From: Cryptomeria japonica
Taxonomy: Eukaryota > Streptophyta > Pinopsida > Cupressales > Cupressaceae
Direction: 5' to 3'
Assembly: GCF_030272615.1 (NCBI RefSeq)
Contig: NC_081405.1
Coordinates: forward strand, 309,659,374-309,723,373
Length of the DNA stretch: 64,000 bases
Part shown: positions 19,197-30,819 of the stretch, piece by piece
How positions within the stretch are numbered: position 1 is the first letter of the stretch
How the letters are laid out: the number at the start of each line of letters is the position of its first letter
Notes under the pieces: model-generated
Told to the model about the DNA's origin: nothing
The model's database searches: none
What the model saw: only the letters and a program-made list of their open reading frames with translations
Position numbers and translations under genes: made by a program

Positions 19197-22100
19197 CTAA
19201 AGAATTTGCAGTCGTGGAAGTAATACCAGTTGAAGCTCCTGCAAATCCCTAGACTGTGGACTGATCTCTTTCTCCATCTTGGTTGATTGGATCTGGAACC
19301 GGTGAACAGTTTGCCCATATGCTGCAAAGGAATCATAAGGAGTCTTGAATGTGCCCAAGTAAGACTGTAAGTCCATTTGAAGTTGTTGCTTCTTGGCTAG
19401 CACATCATCACAGAACAGATGAGGTTGACAGATTTTGTTGAGTAGCAAGTTACCCTCATCCAAGACATTCCTTATGTCCTTTTGATCTTTCAGTAGTTCA
19501 GTCCTAAGCTCATTCAACTTTTTCACTAGAGCAACATTAAGAGCCTTTTGATGCTCTTTCTTTACATTGGCCTCTACTGCTTCTTCTAGACTCTGCACCT
19601 AATCATCCACTACAGTACACAAAAGTTTGAGTTGTGCTAGTGATGATTCAGTGTCAGGAAGATTAGTACCGGGGATTAAACCGGTAAGTGTGTCTACAGC
19701 CGCTTGTATAATATCTTGTTCCCTTTTCCTGTGAATGCCTTCAAGTCTCTCTTTGGCAACCTTGATGCTTTGTATAAGCTCAGAATGACTTGCAGATTGG
19801 AGGTCAATAGGACTCGAGATAGCAACCGGTTTGGCTTGGCTACCAGTTGCCTTAGGAGTCTCCATCTGTGTGCTCTTCATCGCTTCAATTGTCTTGTCTA
19901 CTTCTTCCTTCTTTTTCCTCTCCTTCTCTTCCTTCTCTTTCTCTTCTCTCTTTTTATTCTCTTCCTCTTCCATCTTCTTCTTGTCTTCTTCTTCTTTCTA
20001 CTTCTGCTCTACTTCTACCTTCTTCTTTGTTTCTTCTACCTTCTTCTTATGTGCTTCCTCTTCCTTCTTCTTTCGTTCCTCCTCTTCCTTCTTCTTCTCT
20101 TCCGCTTCCTTCTTCTTCTTCTCTTCCTCTTCCTTCTTTCTCTTTTCTTCCTTATCCTCTTCTTCTTTCTTTTTCCTGTCATCTTCTTGCTTCTTCTTTT
20201 CTTCATCTTTTCATTTCTCCTCTTCCTCTTTTCTCTTTTCTTCCTCTTTCTTCTATTTCTCATCTTCATCCCTCTTCTTTTTCTCTTCCTATTCCTTTTC
20301 CGCTTGTTGTGTGTCTTCATCTTGTTCACCACCCTGATCGGCTTGTTGCCCCTGTCCAGTTCCCTCAGAAGGTATGTCCTGAGTGACATCTTCTACATCC
20401 AGGGCATCAACATCAATGGTGTCGATTGGTTCTTCCACCAGGTTTCCTTCCTCATCAAAGACGTCATCCAGTTTGGAAATAATTGGTTCCTTTTCCGCTT
20501 GGAGGTTGGCCATTTGTGCTTTGTGAGAGCTGATAGCATGAACCATATGCTGATGTGTATCTTTTTCAACATCATCAACTCTCCCCTCCAACAACCAGAG
20601 TCTTCTTCTTCTTGTGAAGAAGAGACCTTTATTTTAATCCAGGGCATCAAATAATTCCGAATTTGAGAGTTCGAGGAAGTATTGTGTAAAGAATTTCTCC
20701 CTAATCTCCTATTCCTTTTCAATGGCAATGCACCATTTATTATCTAATGCTTTAAATAATGAATCCGATGTCTAAGATTTAATCTCTGATCATGACCGGT
20801 CATTTTTACATAAATAAAGAATGATTTCATGTAGTACTTCATCTTTTTCCTCACTATTAAATTCATCATAATAGTCTATTAAATCATGAAGTAACTTTCT
20901 CCTAATATTTTTTACTATTCTTTGACAATGTGTCAAAGGTTTGTATGAGGAGATGCCTATATTTACTAGTGTGGATGCTACCGGTTCATTCTTCTTCATC
21001 TTCTTTGTCTATCTTGCCTTCTTTGGTTGTTCATCAAACTCAGTTTCTTCAGAGTCTAGTTCATTTGCCTTAGTCTTCCTCTTTCTTTCGAAGACTTTTG
21101 TTGGTGTTACCTCTGGTTTCTTCTTTGCTGGTGACCGCTTGGTCACTCTTGGAGTTGCAGTGGTAGCCGGTGCCAATGCTGCAGGCACTGCCTTAGCTTT
21201 CTTAGCTACAGGTTCTTTTCCCTTCTTCACTGATGGTTCTTCAACCGGTGCAATCCTCTCCAAATAGGTTCTAGTTCTCTTAGCCTTTGGATCAAGAGGC
21301 GAGGCAATAAGGGTTGAGGCATACCATTCCAGCATGTCAAACATAACTTCATAGCCCATAGGCTCCACTTCCCCCATTCTAGGCTCAACAGCCTCCACTA
21401 AACATTTGTCCACGTGAATAGTGAAACAGATGTCATCTTCGTATTTCTTCACTATGTCACCTGAGATTCTTACCCTCTGACTCATCTTTCTTCTGAACTC
21501 ATCAAAATATTTGTTCAGTACCTCAGGGTAGCCGGTTCCAATGGCTTGTACACTTTCCTTTGTCTGCTTGGTTACTGGTTGGTCAGGGGACCACTGGACA
21601 TCTCCTACACCCGGAAAGTAGCCTTGAAAATAAAAGAACAACCCTACTAGTGGTTCTCCAAACTTAAACCTCAGTGAGTTGTCCTATTTGATTGCCTTAA
21701 GATTTAATAGGAGTTGCCTCTGCATATCGATGCATAAGTTGAAAGATGCATCCTCTTTTATCATTCGGTAAGTGACATTTACCGCTGTAGCAGATACAAA
21801 ATTAATCCTGCTAGCTGAAAACATTCTATATCCTATCACCATGCAGGCGTATTTCACTAGATCATCCTTGATAGGATTGACTCTCATACCCCGTGAATCA
21901 CTTGTTGAACCGGTGAGCTTGGTCATTTCCATCTTTCTCACTTTTCTCAGGGTTGGCACTTCCCCTATGTTGTAGAAACTGGTGACTGCATGAATTGCCT
22001 GAGGCGTGATATCATGCATCCTCTCTAGGTACATCTTGTTACCATGGACTCTACTCAAAATAATTCTTATATGATCCTTCGTGAAATCTTCCAGAAAATA

Positions 22101-22382
22101 TACTTCGTTGTGGAATTTCTTCTTCTCTATGACACTAAATTCCAGTTTGATCTTTTTGTCCTTGCTGCAAAATAGACCTAACTGAGTGTGAATGTCTAAA
22201 GACCCTACATCTTCTATTTTGCAATCAATATAATCAAAAATTCCTTCTTTGACTATGATTCCAGCCAGAACTTGTGACAAAGCATTATATTTAGACTTCC
22301 TCTGAATAAAACTTTCTGACTCAATTGATGTACTTGAATTGGTATGTGATGCAAAAGCCATTGAAGAGTATTTCAAGAACAC
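19197..22382 (-). pseudogene. B second ORF: about 1,060-codon protein of unknown function
   Basis: One reading frame runs from an ATG at 22382 to a stop at 19197 with no frameshift, interrupted by about eleven stops, mostly TAG. In order it shows: a globular part of about 300 residues (EGIFDYIDCKIEDVG, MYLERMHDITPQAIHAV, YACMVIGYRMFSASRINFV); a Lys/Ala/Pro-rich linker (EPVAKKAKAVPAALAPATT, KRKTKANELDSEETEFDEQ); an acidic stretch (DTIDVDALDVEDVTQDIPSE); about 110 residues made almost only of Lys, Arg and Glu (20291-19920); and a helical C-terminus (ELRTELLKDQKDIRNVLDEG, QMDLQSYLG). I recognise no enzyme. Position before the 3' LTR resembles env-like or accessory ORFs of plant retroelements; captured host sequence is an alternative. 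The D fragment at 39123-39850 looks related in layout. Confidence 0.75.
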
Positions 22383-22804
22383 GAAAAATACCTTTCAGAT
22401 GCAAACTTAGGGCTTCCTGATTCTACTTCACTTCACTCTCCATCGGATGCCAAATCACCGCTTTGTGTTCTCCACTACCGCTTGCAAACTGGATTTGAAT
22501 CTCTTTCAAGGTTGTCCAATTTCTTGAAATCTAAGCTCAAATCACCTTTTCTTCACTCTTCACTTGAAAACTTTTCTTCGCTCGAAAACAGATAGTGACA
22601 AATGATTTGAAAAATGCATTTATACATGTCTCTCACCTACCATCATTAATGCTCCTCTATTAAGGCGTAAACCCTAATTTGCCTTTTTATTGTTTCCAGT
22701 CTTCTACCAAGTGATAGGTATTGCATACCGGTTGAGGTATTTTACTGGTGTCAACCGGGGGTTCAAAAGAATTTCGTTATTTGCTCCCCCTAAGCCTTTA
22801 AGGC
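22383..22804 (-). other. B spacer between its two ORFs
   Basis: No coding frame is seen. On the coding strand a purine tract (TTAGGGGGAGC, about 22782-22791) lies just after the stop of the first ORF, like those before the 3' LTR. AGGTATT/ACCGG-type words are frequent. Whether this is a splice, subgenomic or translational-reinitiation region cannot be told. Confidence 0.5.
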
Positions 22805-24061
22805 TTAGTTTGTCAGTTCTGATATTTCCACACTAGGTGCAGAAACCGGTTCCTCTTCTGATGTTATTGGTTTCTTCCTCCATATTTTCTTCAAGTCCCC
22901 TTGAACTTTTTCAACATCGATTTCTCCTTCCTGAGTGACTGGTATATCATCAGATATACTTTTTCTGCTTCTGCAGAATCTTGCAATGTGACCCAGTTTG
23001 TTGCAGTGATAGCAAACAAGTCCAGGTGCTCTCCAAGGTCCATTATACATGTTTCCATTCTTCCTTCTACATGTTGTAGTAGTGTGACCTTGACCATGAT
23101 AGATCATACAACTTTCTTTCCATCCAGTTGCCACTTGATGGCCACCGCTTCTTAATTGATGATTGAAGACATTAAACCGGTTGTGGTTCTGGTTCATAAA
23201 AGATTCAGGACCAATGACTTGGGTCCTCTGAGGATATCTTCCAGTGTTATCCATTATAGTCCTGCATTGAAATGCTCTATGCCCAAACTTGTTGCATGCA
23301 TAACAATGACCATTGAACTTATTTGATCTAGATACATTGTTGATAAAGTAAGGAAAATTATTGTAGGCTTTGCTCCTACATACATTGGCAGTGTGTCCTT
23401 CTTTAAGATATTTTCCTTTGAGTGCTGGTTGCTTCTTTGATGCTTCAGCATTTGTTGCTGAGGATTCTCCTTCCTCATGTCTAGAAAAACCAAAACCATT
23501 GGTATTCTTTGCTGGTCTAGATGACTCAAGCTTTTGCTCTAGCTTGACAGTACTTTTGCCAAACTTAACAAGTATTCCCTCCGACTCAAAGAGTTCTTTG
23601 GAAATAGCAGTGTTTGTCTCCATTAGACTTGCATTTTCTGAGATGGCTATGTTCAATTCTCCTTGCATGTCTTCTTTTTCCATTCTTCTCTCATGAAGGC
23701 AAGCAGTCAGTGCACTAATCTCTTGTTTCAACTTAGAGATCTCATGATCTCTATCCTTTATCCAATCTTTAGCTTTTCTTCGGCTCTCTAGCTCTTGACT
23801 AAACCTAATAGTCAGTCCTTCCAACTCCTTTCTTAGATTGGAGTTTGAATAATTCAACATATTTACTTCAGCAATCATGGCTTCCATGTTAGCTTCATCT
23901 TCAGAACTACTTTCAGATAGTTCCATCAGCTTTTCTGCATGTTCTCTCCTTTTTGCTTGAGATGCCTTGTATTTGACCATCAGATCACCATAGACTTGCT
24001 CAGACTTAGTGAGCCGTTGAGTAAGTTCCCTCATGGTGTATTCCCCCATATCTCTTTCCAA
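22805..24061 (-). CDS. B Gag-like zinc-knuckle protein, 418 aa, intact
   Basis: This is the longest uninterrupted ORF with protein-like composition in the window, starting MERDMGEYTMREL only 39 bases after the B primer site. Residues about 1-190 are strongly helical and charged (coiled coil). Nucleic-acid-binding knuckles follow: a degenerate KEGHTANVC, CYACNKFGHRAFQC, CMIYHGQGHTTTTC (Cys-2 replaced) and CYHCNKLGHIARFC. A basic/acidic tail ends EISELTN. There is no capsid core, so this equals the C-terminal half of the E3 Gag as a stand-alone protein. It would plausibly bind element RNA and join particles made by a partner. The absence of stops contrasts with the ORF downstream. Confidence 0.85.
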   Translation of the reverse strand: MERDMGEYTMRELTQRLTKSEQVYGDLMVKYKASQAKRREHAEKLMELSESSSEDEANMEAMIAEVNMLNYSNSNLRKELEGLTIRFSQELESRRKAKDWIKDRDHEISKLKQEISALTACLHERRMEKEDMQGELNIAISENASLMETNTAISKELFESEGILVKFGKSTVKLEQKLESSRPAKNTNGFGFSRHEEGESSATNAEASKKQPALKGKYLKEGHTANVCRSKAYNNFPYFINNVSRSNKFNGHCYACNKFGHRAFQCRTIMDNTGRYPQRTQVIGPESFMNQNHNRFNVFNHQLRSGGHQVATGWKESCMIYHGQGHTTTTCRRKNGNMYNGPWRAPGLVCYHCNKLGHIARFCRSRKSISDDIPVTQEGEIDVEKVQGDLKKIWRKKPITSEEEPVSAPSVEISELTN

Positions 24062-24086
24062 GTGGTTAAACTTATAGAAAGGTAGG

Positions 24087-24098
24087 CTCTAATACCAA
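24087..24098 (-). other. B primer-binding site
   Basis: Minus strand TGGTATTAGAGC, two bases inside the 5' LTR; same single mismatch to initiator tRNA-Met as in A. Confidence 0.88.
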
Positions 24099-24100
24099 TT

Positions 24101-25210
24101 GATGAATACTAAGAGGGCGGGTGAATTAGTATGCCAAAAATTTCTACACTAAAACACTTACACAGTCTAACAGTCAAACCGGTTACCACACATGCAAACC
24201 AAAATGCAAATAAAGAATTCACCCACAAAAGAAATACAACCATAACACAAGATATTTGACATGGAAACCCATTTGGGAAAAACCACGGTGAGATGGAACT
24301 CACAAGTCACTATCTGCAGAATAGAAACCAGACCGGTTAAGGTCTTACAATGTTCTTCACTAGAATAGATCCTGTTAGGAATCTCAATCTCTGTTAGGAG
24401 ATAAGTCTGATTAAAGACTACCTTGTTAGAGGATTTTAGATTCACATGTGTGAACCACCTTGTTAGAGGATTTTACAAAGGCTTTGAGGCCTACCCCGTT
24501 AAGGGCTACAAACTTGTCAAAGATGTGAGTAATCAACAAGTGTTTGATCTATCTAATAGCACAAACTGCTTGGTTAGATCTAGTATTGCTCACAGCTAAT
24601 GCATTCCAACATTACTTCAGTCTTCTCTCTCTCTCTCATAGTTACAACTTGATCTTCTTAGATAAGATCATTCTCAACTTCCACCTTAAACCCTAGCTCA
24701 ACATTAACCCTTTCAGCAACAAAACTTAAAACCCTAGACATGATGTCCTTTTAAAGGAATCTGATTTCATGTCGGTCCAATAGGATTACATTACAATTTC
24801 CTAGGTTCAATGAATCTAGACATACTGAGTAACATGACACAAGAAGCACCATCAAACAATCGGTGGATTGGTAACTCATCACAAAATGCCGGTTGGTAAC
24901 TCATCATAGAGTATTACCAGTTCATACAAAATACTGGTTGTCAGTTTGACAAAAATGAAGACTGGTAAGAATATGTTGTGCCGCTTTTCTCCCTCGTACC
25001 GCTTGTGATCTACGAACCGCTTGGGGTCGACATGCCGCTTCAGATTGGGAAACACATTCTACAAAATCACCACTAGTCTAAAGACTAGTATACAACATAC
25101 CGGTTGGAACAAATATCGGTTGAGCACAAGCTCATACATATAAAGGGGATCTCAATATAAGTGTGTGTCCATCAATGACAATCACAACATAAACAACAAA
25201 AATGCCAACA
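24101..25210 (-). repeat. B 5' LTR
   Basis: 1,110 bp; partner of 17519-18671. Ends TGATGAATAC (plus-strand left) and TGCCAACA (right). The GGTTTTTCCC...GGGTTTCC block lies at about 24262-24290 on the minus strand. Confidence 0.94.
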
Positions 25211-25215
25211 AGCCT

Positions 25216-28200
25216 AACCCTGAATATCAGAGATACATATTTAAGAAGAATAAAGATAAATCTTGTTACCTTGTTGATGAAGGAGTGACTGATGATTTTG
25301 ATGAGGATCCGACAGATAATGGATGGGCTTTTGTTGCTATATTAGAAGATCAACTGACACCTACAGTCCAACCAGTAGAGCAAGCCTTGGTAGCTAAAAT
25401 TGAAGTAAAGGATGAGTGGATCATTGATTCAGGATGCTCACATCATATGACAAGAGATAAAGGTAAATTCTTGAACTTTCAAGAATATAATGGAGGCTTA
25501 GTGAGATTTGGAGATGATAAAGCTTGCCTAATCAAAGGTAAGGGTACAATATCTCTTGATGGTAAGCATAATACTGACAATGTTTTGTTATGTTGAAGGT
25601 TTAAAGCATAATGTTTTGAGTGTTGGTAAATTAGTTGAGAAAGGATTTTAGTTACAATTCAAAAATGGAAAATGCAAAATCATGAATAGAACTAGTTTAG
25701 AAATTGCAACTGGTAATTAGACTAGAGGTAATATCTTTCATTTGAATAACAGTGAAAAGACATGTTTGATTGCACACATTGATAAAAGCTGGCTATGGCA
25801 TAAGAGACTCTGTCATGTAAACTTTGATTGCATGGTAAAAATTAGTACTACTAACGCAATTAGAGATCTACCTAAAATTGTCAAACCTCACAATACAGTA
25901 TGTAAGGAATGTCAATTTGGAAAACAAGCTAGAGCTAGTTTCAAAAGTATTCTAGAAAAATCCAATAATGCTCTTGATTTAATTCATACTGATTTATGTG
26001 GTCCAGCTAGAACTAAAAGCTTACAAGGTGATAGATATTTCATGCTAATCATTGATGACTATTGTAGAATGTGTTGGGTTACTTTTCTTAGAGAAAAATT
26101 AGAAGCACTTGGAAAGTTTAAGTTGTTCAAAGAAATGGTTGAAAATGAAACCGGTAAGGAAATCAAATGTCTAAGATCAGATCAAGGAGGTAAATTTACA
26201 TCTAAGGAATTTAATGCATTCTATGAAGTGAATGGAATCAGAAGACAACTATCAGCACCTCGGACACCACAGTAGAATGGAGTTGTTGAAAGGAAAAAAA
26301 TAACTATCTTGGATGCAGCCAAAAGTATGTTATATGAAGAAAATCTACCACATGCATATTGGAGAGAGGCAGTAAGTACATCAGTCTATACATTCAACAA
26401 AGTTCACATCAAAGCTGAAACCGGTAAGACCCCTCATGAACTATGGTTTGGTATTACTCCTACTCTTAAATATTTCAGAATATTTGGAAGCAAATGTTAT
26501 ATTAGAAGAGATGAGTATATTGGGAAATTTGATCCTGGAAGTGATGAAAGAATATTTCTTGGTTATTCATCTAAGAGTAAAGCATATAGATGTTTTAACA
26601 AAAGATTGCAGAAAATTATTGAGAGTACAAATGTGAAGATTGATGAACAATTCAGAGGAACTTCAAGGTACATAGATTCTGAACTGGCAACAAAAATTCT
26701 AACAAATGAATCTACATTTAACCCACCAGTATAGAATGAAGATCCAGTTACACCGGTATCATCTAAAAATTCCACTATGACTGAGGAACAACAGCAAACA
26801 AAGACACCCCGGTACGTAAGATTGAATCATTCCAAAGATCAGATAATTGAAAACAAGTATAAAGGAGTTATGACAAGAGGAAGATTGGAAAATGAAGAGG
26901 TATGTCTTATTTCTCAAATTGAACCATCATTAGTTAATGAGGCATGTGAAGATAAATTTTGGACTAAAGCTATGGAAGAAGAATTAGAACAAATTGAGAA
27001 AAATAACACTTGGACATTAGTTCCCTGGCCTAAAGATAAAAATGTAATTGGAACAAAATGGGTATTCAGAAACAAACTTAATGAAGATGGTAAGGTTATC
27101 AAAAATAAAGCAAGACTAGTGTGTAAGGGATATCCTCAGAAAGAAGGAATTGATTATAATGAAACCTTTGCACCGGTAGCTAGAATTGAGGCAGTCAGAT
27201 TATTTTTGGCTTTTGCAGCTCATAAGAACTACAAAGTACATCAAATGGATATTAAATGTGCATTTCTAAATGGAGATCTTGAAGAGGAAGTTTACATTGA
27301 ACAACCTGATGGATTTTCTTTGACAGATAACAAAGATATGGTTTGCAAGTTAAGGAAAGCTTTGTATGGATTGAAGCAAGCTCCAAGAGCTTGGTATGCA
27401 AGATTGGATACATATCTTTTGAAGATTGGTTTTTCTAAAGGTAATGCTGACAGTAACTTATACTATAAAGTGACTAATGATGATATCTTGGCTATATAAG
27501 TTTTTGGTGATGATATAATCTATGGAGGAGAAGATGGATTATGTAAAGACTTTTCTATTAAAATGCAGCAAGAATTTGAAATGTCTATGATTGGTGAAAT
27601 AAGATTCCTTTTAGGATTGTAGATTTCACAGACTGACAAAGGTATATTATTAAGTCAATCCAAATACTTAAAAGAGTTACTAAAGAAATTTGGGATGGAA
27701 AACTCTAAACTGATAAGCACACCTATGACTACAAATGACAAACTATCACTAAGGGATGAATCTACACCTATTAATCCAACACAGTACAAATCTATGATAG
27801 GAGGTTTACTATATTTGACACAAACTAGACCTGATATTATGAATGCGGTATGTATTATTTCAAGATTTTAGAGTAATCTGAGAGAAAATCATGAATCAAC
27901 AGTAAAAAGGAGTTTTCGGTACTTACAAGGCACTACAAATCTCGGATTATGGTATCCTAGAGATGAAAACTTTGAACTATGTGAATACACAGATGCAAAT
28001 TGGGCAAGAGACGTGGATGATAGAAAAAGAACCATCGGTGGAGCTTTCTTTCTTGGAAGCAGATTAGTTTCTTGGTTGAGTAAGAAACAAAGTTGTACAT
28101 CTTTATCAACAACAGAATCAGAATATGTTGTAGTAGCAACTAACTGTACACAGGTACTATGGCTTAAACAAATGTTGAAAGATATAAAGGTAAAGTGCAA

Positions 28201-28456
28201 GGAACCTATAAATATCTATTGTAATAACACAACAACAATTGATATATCTAAGAATCCGGTACTACATTCTAAAACAAAACATGTTTCCATCAAACTAAAT
28301 TTTCTAAGAGAAAATGTTGAAGCAAAAGAAATAAAACTATTTTATGTGAATACTAAAGAGGAGCTTGCAAATATTTTCACTAAACCTCTGCCTAAGGAGA
28401 CTTTTGAATATCTTAGAGAACATCTTGGGGTCATAACCCCACTGGTAGATACTTAG
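25216..28456 (+). pseudogene. A copia pol: protease, integrase, RT, RNase H
   Basis: This is the best preserved copia pol in the window. The Gag tail continues, then protease WIIDSGCSHHMTRD (DSG kept) near 25420. The pre-integrase zinc finger is LWHKRLCHVNF/CKECQFGKQ; the integrase core has HTDLCGP near 25988, CLRSDQGGKF near 26170 and GVVERKK near 26282. RT from about 26940 has [64 protein letters not shown]; the active site reads VFGDDIIYGG near 27500, so the Val before the catalytic pair has become Gly. RNase H: TDANWARDVDDRKR, GGAFFLGSRLVSWLSKK, FTKPLPKETFEYL. Stops include TAG at 26273 and 27620 and TAA at 27497. Confidence 0.93.
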
Positions 28457-28845
28457 AGAGATGATATTTGTCATCAACTAGCAAAATTAACAGAGAAATC
28501 TTTGTACTCGGGCTTTGATGAGGAAGCTACTTCTCAAGAGGAGTAGTTGGTATACTGAATTGGTTGGTATTTTATATATGAACTTGGTTTTGTTGTAACT
28601 TTGACATTTGATGTCAAAGGGGGAGTGATATCTATGGAAAAACACATTATCTTTTGGGGAGAGATTGGTATGGAAAAACAGAAAATCACAAGAAAACACA
28701 TGTTACTCCCAGGGGGAGAAATTGTTACTTTGGGAGAGTCTACTTATACTTTGGTAATTGTTGGTATTTTGGTATTTGGCATTTCTTTTTTGGCACTTTG
28801 ATGGTTTTTCCATCTTGTGTTGCCATCAATGCCAAAGGGGGAGAT
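28457..28845 (+). other. A 3' untranslated region with polypurine tracts
   Basis: AAAGGGGGAG occurs near 28617, CAGGGGGAG near 28710 and AAAGGGGGAGAT at 28834-28844; the last abuts the 3' LTR and follows GCCATCAATGCC. No ORF. Confidence 0.78.
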
Positions 28846-29900
28846 TGTTGGTATTTTGGTATGGTTTTGTCATTGATGTCAACACCTACTAAAACTCTAG
28901 CACTTTGGAGAATCAACAACATTCACCGGCAAGCAAGTGAGTTATACACAGTCATCGGTATATGGTACACCGGCAAGATACAATGACCACCGGCACTTGG
29001 AATGGAATGGAAAACACTTAGGAATGTCGAAGACATCATTTGGATATCTTAACTTGGAGAATTGTTCATTGGCATATTCGTATTTGCATATTTGCTGTTA
29101 CTGACAAATAGGTCCAGGTTATGCACTGACAGGTTTATCTTTTCCAAATCAGCATGACACACTATGGAGATGATTTATTATTGTTGTAAATGCATCACGC
29201 CCACATGTTGAATTGATTATTGTAACAGATATTGTATTGTTTGTAAAATGATTTTATTGTAATATCTTGTAGAGCTGACCTACAAAAATTGGTCTTAGGT
29301 TATGGTATAAATGTAACATCTTATTTGTAAGATAGTAAGTGGAATGTGAAAAAGAATTGTAAGAAACTATATGCGAGAATAAGTAGAGCTATACACACAG
29401 ACATCATTTGAAGGTGAAGTTAGGTTTTTGTGAAATCATATCAGAACTACACCGGTACTGAATCCAGCATATGAAGATGCTATTTTTAGCAGTACATCCT
29501 TATTGGATTTAACCATCCAATTGTAGTCAGTGTGACTCCCATTTTGTGTTTGAGCAGTGAGCTCTAGGTGCTTGGCCTTTCTGCATGTGCAGACCCCATT
29601 TGTATACACTTACTATCTGCAGTAGTATCATTTGATTGTGGGTAAGGTTTCCCACTGTGGTTTTTCCCCTTACAGGGTTTCCACGTACAAATATTGGTGT
29701 TATGTGTTGTGGCTGACTTTGTCTTTTTTTTTCAGCACTAATCTTTGTCGGTATTACAATTATCTGATAAAACTATCAATCGGTATAACAGACTGGTTCA
29801 TCGATATTAAGCAGTAAATTGGTTAAGTTGTTTTTGGTTTAAATTTATTAGACAACTAATTCACCCCCCCTCCCCTCTCAGTTGTCTCTGGGACCTAACA
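28846..29900 (+). repeat. A 3' LTR
   Basis: 1,055 bp, same ends as the 5' copy; U5 hairpin at 29851-29886 and TATA-like box at 29306-29311. Followed by the GTTAT duplication and the resumed gag of G. Confidence 0.95.
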
Positions 29901-29905
29901 GTTAT

Positions 29906-30819
29906 GACTACACTATAGATACCCATAGACTTAAAATATTTCATGCCACTTTAAAAGAGTCAACTTTTAAATGGTTTGAGTCTAGGGAGTAGTACAATCA
30001 ATGCATGGGATGAGATGAAACAATTGTTTCTTGTGAAATATAAAAAATTATTGTCAAGGAACTAACCGCCATGGAGATGATATCTTTAGAATGACACAAA
30101 GAGAAGATGAGAGGATAGAAGATTATCTGGAGAGATTTCTCTTCAGTGTTAATAAGTCCAAGCATATTTTAAAATGAAGGCTCTCTTAAGTTGATATTTT
30201 TAAGAGGGGTCAATGATGAATGCATAGATGCTTTAGACCTTATGGGAGGTGGTGATATAACTTAATCAACATGGAATGATATTGACCAAATTTGTTAGAA
30301 GTATTCCCGATCCTCTACTAAGAAAAATAGGTGTTTCAAGCCGACAGTGTCTTCATCAACGTCCAGTAATAGAGTGTCACCAACGGAGCTTAGTTACCTT
30401 TTGAAGGATTTTAAAGAGGATATAATAAATAATATGGCTACTCAGTTAGAAGTGCTTCAAGCTAAGAAGAAGCATGAGGAAGCTGAGGCAATGCTTGCAA
30501 AATTTTGTCCACATTGTACGAAGAAGAATAGAGACTATAGAGGCAAGATGGTTGCAAATCTTGATGTTCTTGATTTCAAGCCAATACATGGAGATGATGA
30601 ACAAATATTTTATGTTGCTCAAAGAAGGCCACATTTTCCAAGACAAGGTATGCCTCCTGATCCACTTTCTTTTTTTGTTATAATAGAAATTCCTATGCAC
30701 AAAATAATCAATGGAAACTTCCATATCCTCAAAATTTTAGAGATTATCAAAATTGGTATAACCCTCGAGGCCAAGGGAAAATTTTTTCCATTCAATCTCC
30801 ATAGTGGTAGCTAATGGTA
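29906..30819 (+). pseudogene. G gypsy gag, second segment
   Basis: Gag resumes with YTIDTHRLKIFHATLKES (broken by frameshifts) and the typical gypsy stretch around LTAMEM and REDERIEDYLERF. Then comes an ORF from 30347 with TELSYLLKDFKEDIINNMATQLEVLQAKKKHEEAEAMLAKFCPHC. A CPHC pair is followed by a tail (NWYNPRGQG) typical before the Gag zinc region. It is cut at about 30820 by the solo LTR S and continues near 48513. Multiple stops and frameshifts. Confidence 0.75.

Larger units (their letters stand above)
17519..25210 (-). mobile_element. B: non-autonomous LTR retrotransposon without pol
   Basis: Two LTRs (17519-18671 and 24101-25210) flank an internal region read leftwards. The five bases outside each end are AGCCT (17514-17518 and 25211-25215), a perfect duplication within the gag-pol of A. 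A primer site abuts the right LTR and a polypurine tract the left one. The internal 5.4 kb holds one zinc-knuckle ORF and one very long second frame. I see no protease, integrase, RT or RNase H motif in any frame, so B must depend on enzymes from another copia element, plausibly E3/F-like or A-like. Confidence 0.93.
15495..29900 (+). mobile_element. A: Ty1/copia retrotransposon carrying nested element B
   Basis: LTRs at 15495-16547 and 28846-29900 flank a gag-pol frame. The five bases before (15490-15494) and after (29901-29905) are both GTTAT, a perfect target-site duplication inside the gag of G. By eye there are about 23 differences in the first 320 aligned LTR bases. Without B the element is about 6.7 kb. 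It has TG...CA ends, a primer site with one mismatch, and a polypurine tract at 28834-28844. Confidence 0.95.

Noticed and set aside
19704-20654. Long plus-strand ORFs (316, 172 and 168 codons) rich in Leu, Phe and Ser
   Set aside because: They are the antisense of the Lys/Glu-rich part of the B second ORF; composition follows from GAA/AAG repeats and the plus strand has no other retroelement signal here.
26777-27499. Separate host gene for the clean 240-codon ORF
   Set aside because: It is the RT portion of the A polyprotein, in frame with neighbouring segments apart from point stops.
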